Positions 54,998 through 64,000 of a stretch of DNA of 64,000 bases are shown in pieces. Source of the DNA: Reticulascus tulasneorum. Its lineage: Eukaryota; Ascomycota; Sordariomycetes; Glomerellales; Reticulascaceae. Every line of letters begins with the position of its first letter. Position 1 is the first letter of the stretch. A program made the position numbers and the translations under genes. Under the pieces are notes generated by a model. The model ran no database searches. It was not told the DNA's origin and saw nothing but the letters and a program-made list of their open reading frames with translations. The stretch is taken from NCBI GenBank assembly GCA_001557505.1, contig LSAX01000002.1:1116001-1180000 (forward strand). The letters run 5' to 3'.

Positions 54998-57900
54998 CTA
55001 AACAGCAACGCTAGCCTGTTCCCGCTGCCTCTTCGCGATATAATACGTGATCAAGTTCTTGGGGTCATCCTTGACTCCTTTCAAGGCCGCCCAGAACACA
55101 CCATCCCCAATCCGAGAGTGCAGCGAGACGCACAGTTGCACAGCATCCATCCGGACGCCCGAGTCCGTTGAATCGAGGCATCGGCAAGTGAGATTGGCCA
55201 GCTGACTCAGCTCGTTTTCTGTCGGGGTGAAGCTACCTCGCTTTTCCAGCAGCGCCTTCAGGACATGGAGACCCATGCTCAGGCAGCGGCAACCGTCCGT
55301 GGTGGTGTCCATGCTGCTTTGCAACTTCTTCGTCAATGTCATGACGACCTCGGGCGCATCCGCCAGAGCCACTAGCTCGTCGGCGAGGAGCTCCAGCCCA
55401 GCCACAATATGTACTCTTGCGTCATAAGCACTACGCGTTGCTAGTAGAGACTCGAGACCTCGCGAAACGTGAGGCTGGAAGTTATCCCTCTCCTTCTTAA
55501 GGAGGAGCTTGATGGTGCCCAAGATTTGAGCCTTCACGTCTTGGATTTTCTCTGGAGCAAAATTGGCCAACGGAGATTCGAGATACTCGAATAGGCCTAT
55601 GAGTAGAGCGTCGAACTTTTCGTCAGTGAATACTGCCTTGCTCTCACGGATCATCGACTGCAATTTTCTGAAACCGTGAACATCGAGAGATTTCGCCTTG
55701 ACCCTTGTAATCCCACTATCTAGTAGTCGAGAGTTCTGGCGTGCCTTATCTGGTGTCTCTGTGGCGTTGTTGATATCCAAATGTCCATTCGTGGGCACAA
55801 CAGCAATCTCATTCACAGGCTTGTCCTCGAGAACCGGCCCAGTAAAGGATGGCTTAGGAGTTGCCTGGTCATCCGTAAATGGGTCTTCAAAGACCTTGAG
55901 CGTGTTGGAAGGCGTGCTTGGCTCGCTCTCCGATGGGCTCTCCTGTATTGGGCTAGGTCGGGGTGGCGGCACATCCCTTGGAGGTGATAATTTCAAATGT
56001 GCAATACTCGGAACGACTAGAGTAAAGTCCTCGTTTGCCCTGGACGGACTACTTGAAGACAGCATGCTTTGAGACTGCTTGAGCCTCGCCGGGCTTCCAC
56101 GAGGGGAAGCTGCCAATCTTGGCCCAGCTGTCCTTGCGGTAGGCGATGGAAGGCTTGATTCGCTAGCATGAGATGCATGGCCGGGCCGGGGTCTTGTGGC
56201 AGTCCGCCTTGGCGATGCCTCCTTGGGCTTGGGCGTGTTGGTTCTTGATTTGAGACTTTCCGGGCTGATTGCCTCGGCCGAAGGTTGGTCATGAGTCCTA
56301 ACAGAGTATGGCCCGGCCGTGGCTGGTCTGGGCACTATGTCTGGTCGTTTTTTTGTCGGCCTCATCGGTGCCACAGACATGCCACCCGAGATCGTGGAGT
56401 CCGGCCGAGGGCGAGCGGCTGGCGCAGCGGCCGTCGAAGTCGTGGACAGTGTGGAAGAGTTGGAGACTGTCCGCACCGGCGAAAAGTGTGACATTGCGGA
56501 TCCTGGCCGCGCAGGGATGGTCCGAGTAGCCAGAGCCTTCTTCGAAGCCAGCATTGCCTCTCGTAGACTTGGTTTTCCAGCTCCCATAGTACTCTTTGAC
56601 AAACCTAGTCCCGGTCGAACTGTGACGGCTTCGGTCTTCTTAGGAGAGTTTGGATTGTGAGGATCTTTGTTCAACAACTTTTGCGCGGTGGCGTCCAAAT
56701 CATTCATAATTCTTGAAAGTGTTAGCAAGCATGGTGTGCAGTGAGACTGCCTTTACTTACGAGTCAGCTCTAGCGGACCAGATACCGGAAAATGTCCAAT
56801 ATGTCGCACGCATATTCTCCCTGACGCCAGGATTTGCGTCGTTGAGACCTTTCTTGATACACTTTTCGATGAGATCGAGGCCGCCGCCATGCTCGATATG
56901 ATTCTTGTGATGAGATTCCTTGACCAGCATCGTCTTGAGCCATCCTGACGCATATGTTCTCGGCTGGACATTTTTGTCTTGGCAGGCGCTCCAAATGTGC
57001 TGCATGATCCGACTGCTATAAGACACTCTGCCGATGATGGTGTCCACGGTGGCATTGGCCTGCTGGGACGCAATCTTCTTGGTGGCGGCACAGAGCTTTA
57101 TGAAGGTCTGCATCAGGAGTTCCACCATCGGATCCATGCCGGGGCCAAAGGTTGTAGCCATATCTTGAACCAAGCTGCATCCTTCCTTGGAAAGACTGGT
57201 TCGTAGCGAGCTGATGGCCTTGATCAGGCCGTCCAGCAGCCCCCTGAGTCCCGTCAAAAATACGTCAGGGAAGTCGGAAGATGCGTTGCCGGCAATGAGC
57301 TTCCGAAGTTTGGTCATGCTTTCTTCTCGCTTGAGCCAGTTTTGTTCAGTCTCCCTGCCTTCGAAATAGGTGTGCATCCCCTTAATGATGTCGTCCAGTT
57401 CGCGTTGGGTGTTGACATATACCGGCTCCACCGCCTCGGTCTTTACTTCTATCATCGGTGTAATCGGGCGTTCGCTAGATAGCGATGAAACGCTCGCTCC
57501 AAGATTCGGTCGTGATGCGGGTCGGACTTCCGAGGGAGTCTCTGGTCGCACTGCCCCGGTGGGAGCCAACTCTTTGACAATTGCTTGCTCGATGGCCGGC
57601 CGCACTTTGAAGGTTTTCAATTGTCTCTTGAGGTCGGACTTTGCGGGACCTGGCGCATTTCTGCTTCGTGATTAGCAGTATGCTTGAGGTGTGAGGTTTA
57701 TAAGGTACGCACTTGAACAACTCAATTACAGTTAACTTCGCAACATCGCGCACCATTCCGTCGGCATCTTCGAGTAGCTCCATCAGGGAAGGAACGTAGC
57801 CCCGAAATTGTAGACCGTTTTCTTGATGCATCTGGGTCATGGTCAGCATTCCAATCTCACACAACGTGTCTTTGGAGGAGATTCCTTACCTCCAACAGCC

Positions 57901-58354
57901 AATGCATGCTAGCCTCCTTCGCTCTTGAATTCTTTCCAACCATAGCCGTATTCCTCAGTAGCCGCTCGACATCCATTGGGGCGGCGGTGTAGAACGTCGT
58001 CAATGCCTGGGCCGCAAGTGTCCTAAACTTCTCCTTTTGGTCGCCGAGCTTCTCAATCACCAAGGGCAGTGTGCGCGCAGCCTCCTTCACCAGGTATTTC
58101 GGCTCTTGTCGCGACAATCTCGTCAGCAGATGGTTGAGAGCAGTAAAGCCGGCGTTGACGAGCACGGCGTGTTGCGACGCGGAGGCTGCGCGGAGGCCAT
58201 CGAAGAGTTGGGGGACCAAGGCATCGGGAACATTGTGTTGCTTGATGCCGGACTTGATCGCGGTGACTTGCTGGACTTTCGAATCAATGCTAGCTTCGGA
58301 GCGAAGGATTGCGAACAGGTCGTTGACCTGATCTTCGGTGATTTTGTCCGCCAT
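54998..58354 (-). CDS. STU1: CLASP-family microtubule protein STU1
   Basis: Microtubule-stabilising protein of the spindle, homologous to CLASP. Minus-strand exons 58354-57890, 57831-57713, 57660-56761 and 56711-54998 give 1065 residues. Exon 1 encodes a HEAT/TOG array beginning ITEDQVNDLFAILRSEASID. Splicing joins HWLLE to MHQENGLQFRGYVPSLMELL and then to NAPGPAKSDLKRQLKTFKVR. A CLASP_N TOG domain follows (ELDDIIKGMHTYFEGRETEQ, then HIWSACQDKNVQPRTYASGW). Exon 4 starts SIMNDLDATAQKLL and is Ser/Pro/Arg-rich for about 300 residues, the microtubule-binding type region. A final helical C-terminal domain (KLQSMIRESKAVFTDEKFDA to DDPKNLITYYIAKR) ends the protein. The overall plan fits filamentous-fungal STU1. 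Confidence 0.93.
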
Positions 58355-59778
58355 TCCCCTTCAGAAAAGGGTCTGGCAAGGCGACACAGCTGGTGTTGAC
58401 AGGGTGGCAGTCTGCGGTACGAGGGACTTCGGCAGCGCGGGAAATGTTGAAGTCGAAAACAGGATGGCGCACTGTTGATTAAGCGAAATCACGTGGAGAA
58501 TACGCGTCGCGGGCAGTACAAAGGTATGTTACGGGCCAGGAAAGGTTCAAATATGCCGGACCAGCTAAGGATTGGGAATACTTGATTGAAAGTTGCGTAG
58601 TTTTCTATGGTGAAGCTGGTGATGTCGAAAAACAAAAGGGGAGGCAAGCCTGTTGTGTATTGACGTTGCCCCGTGCACCCCCCTGCGGACCAATATAATT
58701 TTGTGGAGAGAGAGGGGCATCCCTTGCCGACAGGCTACGTAGGGGCCATCAGGACATACTGTACATAGATACACCCTAGCGTGGAGGGGTTCCCGCATAT
58801 TCCCACAAAGCATAGACCAGACCTAATTATGGCGGGCTCCGAGCCGCAGGTCAAGATGGGCTACATAGGTCGACGGTTATTGGTGGTACATAGTAGGCAT
58901 CTCCGTCTTTGTAGGTCTCCTTGAAACCCTTCGCTTTGATGGCTAGGTTGACGAGCTCATACATCGAATTCAATTCATGGCAACCAGTAATGCACTCATT
59001 AACGCACTGGTTTTAGCGAGTCGATAAGTAACTTACCCAATACCTAAGATATCGCCTGGAGCACAGCGCTGCGCTGCTCTGACTCATTCAGGTTGTGAGA
59101 CAACCCAAGCTGCTGAGGTTAAAATCATAGCTACGGTCTTAGAGCAGTGGAAATTCTGAAATAAATCTTTCTGTCTTGCAAGAGATATGCCCATTCTCCG
59201 ATACTGCCTCCGGCCCTGTATTTCAATAGACGCTGGTCTTGAAGCATATGCCCTTGCTTACAGCGGGAGGGACGCCGGAACTCACCGTATCACACCACGG
59301 TGTTACCTTAACTCTTCAACGTTCTAATTAGTTCACGCTTGTCCCCCTGACAGGGCCCGATCGGATGGAGACACCCGCCACTCAGCAGGCGGAGGAAGCA
59401 TGCTCCTCTAAAATGACCCCCGTACCAACGCTACTAGCCTGTGCACAGCCGCACATCGCGGTAATCTAGCCTAGACCGCAGGTGTGAGGCTCATCGACAC
59501 GACACAGCTCAATCTCACCCTGTCTACCATTAGACTTGAGCATCTGATGTATAAGGGATTGACGTATTGAGCTGAAAACTACCTATCATCTGTCGAGGTT
59601 AGGCTGTCGAGACTATTGTTTATTCCGAAGATACCTGCTGTCCCTCGAACTACATCTGGAACCTGCTCATCTCACCTCAACCTAAATCCAGCTCATATCC
59701 CATTTCCCGGTCGCTAGATTATATCCACGGCTTTAGAAGTCACACTGGGTCGGATTCTACAAAACAGGACAATACCAG
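58355..59778. other. Divergent intergenic region with an orphan coding-like fragment
   Basis: This lies between STU1 (-) and the BSP peptidase gene (+). On the minus strand a 53-codon open segment at 59012-58851 reads like real protein (see its own entry). The rest shows no signal. Confidence 0.5.
58851..59012 (-). pseudogene. Orphan C-terminal gene fragment, unknown family
   Basis: The open segment encodes 53 residues with cysteines at CVNECITGC, an amphipathic helix (SMYELVNLAIKAKGFKETY) and a terminal DAYYVPPITVDLCSPS before TGA. Upstream, a CTAAA..CAG looks like an acceptor preceding it, and a GTAAGT lies only 30 bases before that, too short for a usual intron. About 70 bases further upstream is a short signal-peptide-like stretch, MILTSAAWVV, in a different frame. 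No intact gene could be built. It may be a decayed small secreted protein gene or a gene with exons I failed to find. Confidence 0.25.
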
Positions 59779-60675
59779 ATGGTCCTCCCTCCACAGACGA
59801 CGCCAGCTCCCCTGCCCATCTCCATCTTCATCCCCGCCATGTCTCCCGTAACCACGACAGATCCATCACCCTCATCTCCGACACCCACCCCTCTCCCGTC
59901 CCGGAGCAAACCCTCGGAGAAGACGGAGGCGCACTCGGCCCACATAGCCCAGCACTCTAAACCGTTCCCAACGCCTAAGCTTCGCCTCGAGATCCGTGAT
60001 CTCAACCATCCGGGCGCCACCACCTTCCTTGACGCCGTCTCTGCCGCCACGGCCCTCAAAAATGCCGTCGCCAACGTCTGCCGCCTCCTCTATGACACTC
60101 CCTCGTGTCCCACCACCACGCTCCCGGCCACGCGCTCGGTGACCCTCGTGCTTCGGGACATGGGCGGCGTCGCCTACACCACCGGCTCCGACCTCGACGA
60201 CGACCACAAGGAGATCCACTTCTCGCTGTCCTACATTGCCAACATTGCCCCCTCGCGCTGGACAGAGGAGATTCTCGGCGTCCTCACCCACGAGCTTGTC
60301 CACTGCTATCAGTACAACGGCCGCGGCACTTGTCCGGGTGGCCTGATCGAGGGCATCGCCGACTGGGTGCGCCTCAACTGCCAGCTCAGCCCACCGCATT
60401 GGAAGCGCGAGGCCAGCGGGAAATGGGACGGTGGGTACCAGCACACGGCCTACTTCCTCGAGTACCTGGAAGGCCGTTTCGGGGCCGGCACTGTGAGGCG
60501 CATTAATGAGAAGCTGAGGACGGGGCGGTACGAGGAGAAGAAGTTTTGGACTGAACTTGTTGGGAGGCCGGTCGAGCAGCTGTGGGGTGACTACGCTGAG
60601 AAGATCAAGGACGATGAGGCGGTGTTTGTAAATAAGGAGGACATCTCTGACGGTGATGACCAGGGCAAGAGCTAG
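59779..60675 (+). CDS. Basic secretory protein (BSP) family metallopeptidase
   Basis: Single exon of 298 residues belonging to the plant basic-secretory-protein-like family, which carries a zinc-peptidase signature. HELVH is at residues 171-175 (His171, Glu172, His175), in the context LTHELVHCYQYN; the family element GGLIEGIADWVRL follows about 15 residues later. The N-terminal 70 residues are Pro/Thr/Ser-rich without a hydrophobic signal peptide, so secretion is not supported despite the family name. The next ATG (MSPVTTTD, residue 21) is an alternative start. The C terminus is acidic. Peptidase activity has not been shown for most family members, and function is inferred from the HExxH motif. 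Confidence 0.85.
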   Translation: MVLPPQTTPAPLPISIFIPAMSPVTTTDPSPSSPTPTPLPSRSKPSEKTEAHSAHIAQHSKPFPTPKLRLEIRDLNHPGATTFLDAVSAATALKNAVANVCRLLYDTPSCPTTTLPATRSVTLVLRDMGGVAYTTGSDLDDDHKEIHFSLSYIANIAPSRWTEEILGVLTHELVHCYQYNGRGTCPGGLIEGIADWVRLNCQLSPPHWKREASGKWDGGYQHTAYFLEYLEGRFGAGTVRRINEKLRTGRYEEKKFWTELVGRPVEQLWGDYAEKIKDDEAVFVNKEDISDGDDQGKS

Positions 60676-60969
60676 CGCGCTTCATGGTTGGGCAAGTTGA
60701 CTTGGGAATGATTCATGAAAGCCAACCAGGTGGGGGGTGTATATTCGCACGCATATGCAAGTCAGATACCGTACAAATGTGTATATGAACTCTATTGAAT
60801 TCAAAGGTTAGATGAGCTGCCAAATATCTAGGTGTGAAACCGCCCTTGCTGTTCCAATTGCCTATCCTAACGCCGGAGAGTTGCACCCATCGCCGTGCCT
60901 CGATGAGGCGAAAGAGTCGACTATGGTATATTGGAATAAAGGAAATTTAGAAAAAGAGACCAGCTATGA

Positions 60970-62088
60970 CTACGCGTGTATTGGGCCCTCGTTCTCGCTC
61001 ACAACACTGCCAACTTCAGACCAACTTGCTGGCGTCATCATACCGTCACTCTCGCTCAACACATCGTACATTCGGCCACTCTCACCCGCTCTCGATGAGA
61101 GTGTATCATTGCCCACATCCTCGCCCGAGCCAGCTAGAGACGCAGAGTCGGTGGGTGTCAACGCACCGTCGCTGACCAGCTCCGGCTCGGAAACTGGTGC
61201 TGCTGGTGACATGGGAAGGGGAGAGTAAAAGGTCGGGTTGGAGCCCTGTGCCCAAGCTTGGATAGAGGCGTATGCCTCATTCCGGTCGTCTTGGCCTGCC
61301 GTCATGTACTCATCCGGGGCGAGATGGCGATCAATCGTGGACATACCCTCAGTGTCGGAATCAGTGGTTGCAACCTCGATGAGGGGGGTGTGGCTAGCTA
61401 GAGTGGCCGAGATCTCGCGATCCCTAGGGTCTTGGGTGGTGGCGCTGTAGATGTCCGACATTGTCTCGTCATGGCCTGGTGATAAATCATTGGTTTCCAT
61501 AGTAGGAAGCTCGTCGTGGTCGATTTGGTGCTCGTCGGCGAAGGGGTTGGCATAGAGCGACGAGTTCAAGCCGCGGACACCATCCACACGACGTCGAATG
61601 AGGCCTTCGCCGTCATTCCGAACATCAGCGCCGGTGTTGAAGACGAAAGCGCCCTGCTCGGCACTCGCATCTCGCTGAAGGAAGTCGTCAAAGGAAGAGC
61701 CTCTGCGAGGAGCGAGTTCGCGCATAATGCCTGGTTCGGCCTCCTTCTCCCTCGCCATCTTTTCCAAGTGGATTGCGTTCCAGTACAACAGCTCCTCCCG
61801 TTGTCGTCTGCGAGTCTCATCATCGGCGTCCACCCCAGCCTCAGCCCCTAGGCCGGCTCGAGATTGTAAGAAACCGTCAGCGTCCTCCGGTCTATTAAAC
61901 ATAGGTTCTCGCTCGTCGGGCCCGATTCCATCGCCCAGCGAATGCAACGCTATGGCGATGCGTCGTCGGATATCATCTGCGTAGCGTCGAAGCTCGGGGG
62001 ATTCGTAGATAGCGATAGCGGCGGCTACGGCGACCGATATGGCGATTACGCCGGCTGATGCCATTGCGGCTTGGTTAACAGCGGGCAT
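60970..62088 (-). CDS. Single-pass membrane protein, fungal, unknown function
   Basis: Frame of 372 residues from the ATG at 62088 (MPAVNQAAMASAG). The frame stays open upstream to 62214, but the extra residues look like translated leader. A membrane segment at about residues 13-28 (VIAISVAVAAAIAIYE) is followed by a basic amphipathic helix (SPELRRYADDIRRRIAIALH), suggesting an anchor with the rest in the cytosol or at an organelle surface. The remainder is acidic, Ser/Thr/Asp-rich and probably disordered, with a charged helix RQREELLYWNAIHLEKMARE. This plan (N-terminal anchor, ESPELRRYADDIRRRIA motif) is familiar in filamentous ascomycete genomes but has no name that I can attach. It converges with the BSP peptidase gene, 294 bases apart. 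Confidence 0.8.
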   Translation of the reverse strand: MPAVNQAAMASAGVIAISVAVAAAIAIYESPELRRYADDIRRRIAIALHSLGDGIGPDEREPMFNRPEDADGFLQSRAGLGAEAGVDADDETRRRQREELLYWNAIHLEKMAREKEAEPGIMRELAPRRGSSFDDFLQRDASAEQGAFVFNTGADVRNDGEGLIRRRVDGVRGLNSSLYANPFADEHQIDHDELPTMETNDLSPGHDETMSDIYSATTQDPRDREISATLASHTPLIEVATTDSDTEGMSTIDRHLAPDEYMTAGQDDRNEAYASIQAWAQGSNPTFYSPLPMSPAAPVSEPELVSDGALTPTDSASLAGSGEDVGNDTLSSRAGESGRMYDVLSESDGMMTPASWSEVGSVVSENEGPIHA

Positions 62089-64000
62089 CTTGGTGAATGC
62101 AGCAATAAGAACAGTAAAATGAAATGGTTTATGGGCTCGAGTAGGTTTGAACTTGCTAGGAGAGACATGAAACTTGTTCAAAAAGGAAAACAGGAGCTCG
62201 AAGGCAAAGGACACGAGCCAGGTGATTGGATTGCGTGGTCACATAAGGCACTTTCGCCACCAGCCTGACCTCAGGCAAGCAACGTGATGCGGAATGATTC
62301 GCGCGGGGTACAAGATCAACGCTCTGGACACGGGAAGCCGGGGGAGGTACGAGGGTCCTTGTGGCACTCACCTTTCGCCGCGATAGGAACCGGCATTGCT
62401 TTCGATGGATCTGGACTCTTGACCGACGATTGAAGATTGACCAGACGTCGAAAAGAAGTGTGAGAGGAAGAGAGACGGTGAATCAAGGTGCGCGACCATT
62501 GTTAAAGACCACCCGGATTGAGGTGTGCCTCGTCACCACCCGAAGGTAAACCAACTGGGGCGGTCCAGTCCAGGGTACTGGACTGTCCGGTTAGGGGCTT
62601 TAATGGCAGTGACAGACCGCCCAAGCCAAGGCAGAGTTGGGTACTTTGGTGAGCGTTTTGCTTAGTGATTAGATAAGATAGCGCTGTGGCGTACGCGTGA
62701 CGTAGGCTCGAAGCAGGTTGGCTCCCAGTCTGGGATCTTGATGGTTTGTTCACGGGACAGCAGAACACCCAGAATCCTGTTGGGGGCCGGAGAATGAGAC
62801 AACCAACCGCATACAACCCTTGGCGGTTCCAGGTCGACTGTCACCCGAAAACGAAATGCTTTTGCAGAGGTTTGGGGCGAGTCCGCTTTGACGCAGACCA
62901 AGGTAGAGAGAATAACGGAAGCGTGTCTGAATGGAGGGGCAGTGAGGGGCTCCCTCACCTTGAATCCATTCTTGGACTGGTCTATCGATGCGATACGAAC
63001 GATAAAAACGCACAATAGCTAAGGAGGCACTTTGAGCACCGCGCCCATGCAAGTGCAAGAACCCGTCGCCAGCCTCAAAGCAGAGGGATTCCTAGGCTCG
63101 GCCAGCCTTGAAATGTCTCAGCTCAAAAGACTCAGCTCCTACGGCAGAATAAGCTTGCAGCTTCGCGTACAGCCTCTCCATTGTCTCACAGCGTCAGGTC
63201 CGCACCGGCCAACACATTTGCTGTTGAGTCCCATTCGTACCATTCGCAGCCCAGTAAATAGCTTGTGCCGCAAGCCACCACATACTCGACTCTTTTACTT
63301 GATTCCTCATCGGCACAATATTTCCTAGAATTTGTTGTCATTTCTCAATTAGTAGCGTAAGTGGACGATGTATGGATCCCGGGCAGTAGAATTGACATGC
63401 AGCCTCATCTTCCTGATTGGGATGGCTTGCGTAACGATGCCAGAAAAGATTGCGTAGACCTTTCATAGAATCCGTTCGCCGAATGGCAAAACAATTGGAC
63501 CTGGTTGGCTGAATTGGGTTTGGAAATGTGCCGGTGGCATAGCTGCCTTTGAGCTTTGAATCCACCAGGTAAGTGTTTGGCGCCTTCTTACTCCATCGCA
63601 CTGAGAATTCGCCGAGCGCCGTTCTGCTGCAAAATCGGTCCGAGTTTGTTTGTGTGTTGGTCCTGGCGTCACCTCCTTATCGTCTTTCGACATGTCAGCT
63701 AACCTGTCACGCAACTCGCAATGGACTGACTCCGTTTCTTGACTAGTCATGGTCGGGTCCACCGCAAACCCACCGTTTCGCATCGGATGTCGTGCTTGAC
63801 ATTTAAGACGCTGGCAACCGCGGAAGCACCGGAGATTTGCAAAGTCCGTTATGGAAAAATATGTGATTTATTCCCGAACCTCTAGACGAACTCTATTAAA
63901 CGCCCCTGAGTCCCTTTGCGACCCTTGCCCTTATGTAATTTTGTCATATCAGTTGGGCCGGCTATAGCGGTCCCCTGATTTCGTCATGATCCCAAGCCCA
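62089..64000. other. Right flank, no clear gene
   Basis: Promoter of the membrane-protein gene, then about 1.7 kb of DNA with short open frames. The only candidate is a doubtful minus-strand small gene around 63.3-63.8 kb. A gene starting beyond the right edge cannot be judged. Confidence 0.5.
63338..63783 (-). CDS. Doubtful small two-exon gene
   Basis: Two overlapping minus-strand frames (63783-63463 and 63601-63338) have more protein-like composition than their surroundings. The first starts MRNGGFAVDPTMTSQETESV, is charged and hydrophilic, and reaches a GTAAGA donor-like site just after NSQCDG. An acceptor-like GGCAG 49 bases later would keep an open frame of about 45 more codons. The second frame alone also reads plausibly. 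No family was recognised and the models compete, so this is a candidate only. Confidence 0.18.

Noticed and set aside
1..64000. CRISPR arrays, insertion sequences, polyketide or non-ribosomal peptide synthase genes, viral genes
   Set aside because: No regularly spaced repeats, transposase, reverse transcriptase, integrase, synthase or viral protein motifs were seen in any frame.

Overview
The window is nuclear DNA of a filamentous ascomycete (Pezizomycotina). Most genes carry short introns of about 49 to 170 bases with GT..AG ends and CTAAC/CTGAC-like branch points. They are spread over both strands with no operons, and several products are fungal-type: a CYA-5-like PPR protein, a cutinase, a LIM-RhoGAP, STU1, FYV7, a DUF2415 WD40 protein and a ROG1-type lipase. 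The class (Sordariomycetes, Leotiomycetes or another) cannot be fixed from the sequence alone. I support 18 protein-coding genes, most with spliced models whose reading frames close exactly. I found no tRNA, rRNA, CRISPR array, intact transposon or secondary-metabolite core gene.

Layout. 1.3-12.8 kb: an RBR-type E3 ubiquitin ligase (+), a ROG1-family lipase (+), translation factor eIF3g (-) and a PH-domain protein (-). 12.8-20.0 kb: a 7.3 kb gene-poor stretch with a 17-base C tract, a nested inverted repeat and a weak minus-strand gene relic. 20.0-32.3 kb: a conserved fungal protein of unknown function (+), a mitochondrial L-2-hydroxyglutarate dehydrogenase-like enzyme (+), a DUF2415/WD40 protein (-), mitochondrial Hsp70 SSC1 (+) and SRP68 (-). 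32.3-43 kb: a very long PPR protein (+), a cutinase (-), an Atos-like protein (-) and FYV7 (+). 43.5-47.6 kb: a LIM-RhoGAP (-). 47.6-53.6 kb: a second 6 kb gene-poor stretch with simple repeats. 53.6-64 kb: a PAQR/hemolysin-III membrane protein (-), the CLASP protein STU1 (-), a basic-secretory-protein-type metallopeptidase (+), a single-pass membrane protein (-), and a right flank holding at most one doubtful small gene.

The genes do not form a pathway. They are mostly housekeeping functions: translation (eIF3g, FYV7, SRP68), mitochondrial biogenesis (SSC1, PPR protein, L2HGDH), cytoskeleton and polarity (STU1, LIM-RhoGAP) and lipid or membrane functions (ROG1-like, PAQR), plus two hydrolases of possible environmental use (cutinase, BSP peptidase). 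Divergent pairs share upstream regions (DUF2415/SSC1, SRP68/PPR, Atos-like/FYV7, STU1/BSP). The SSC1 side of one of these carries a heat-shock-element match. I saw no clear new multi-gene system. The less explained items are several orphan coding-like fragments in the intergenic DNA and a few conserved proteins without known function.
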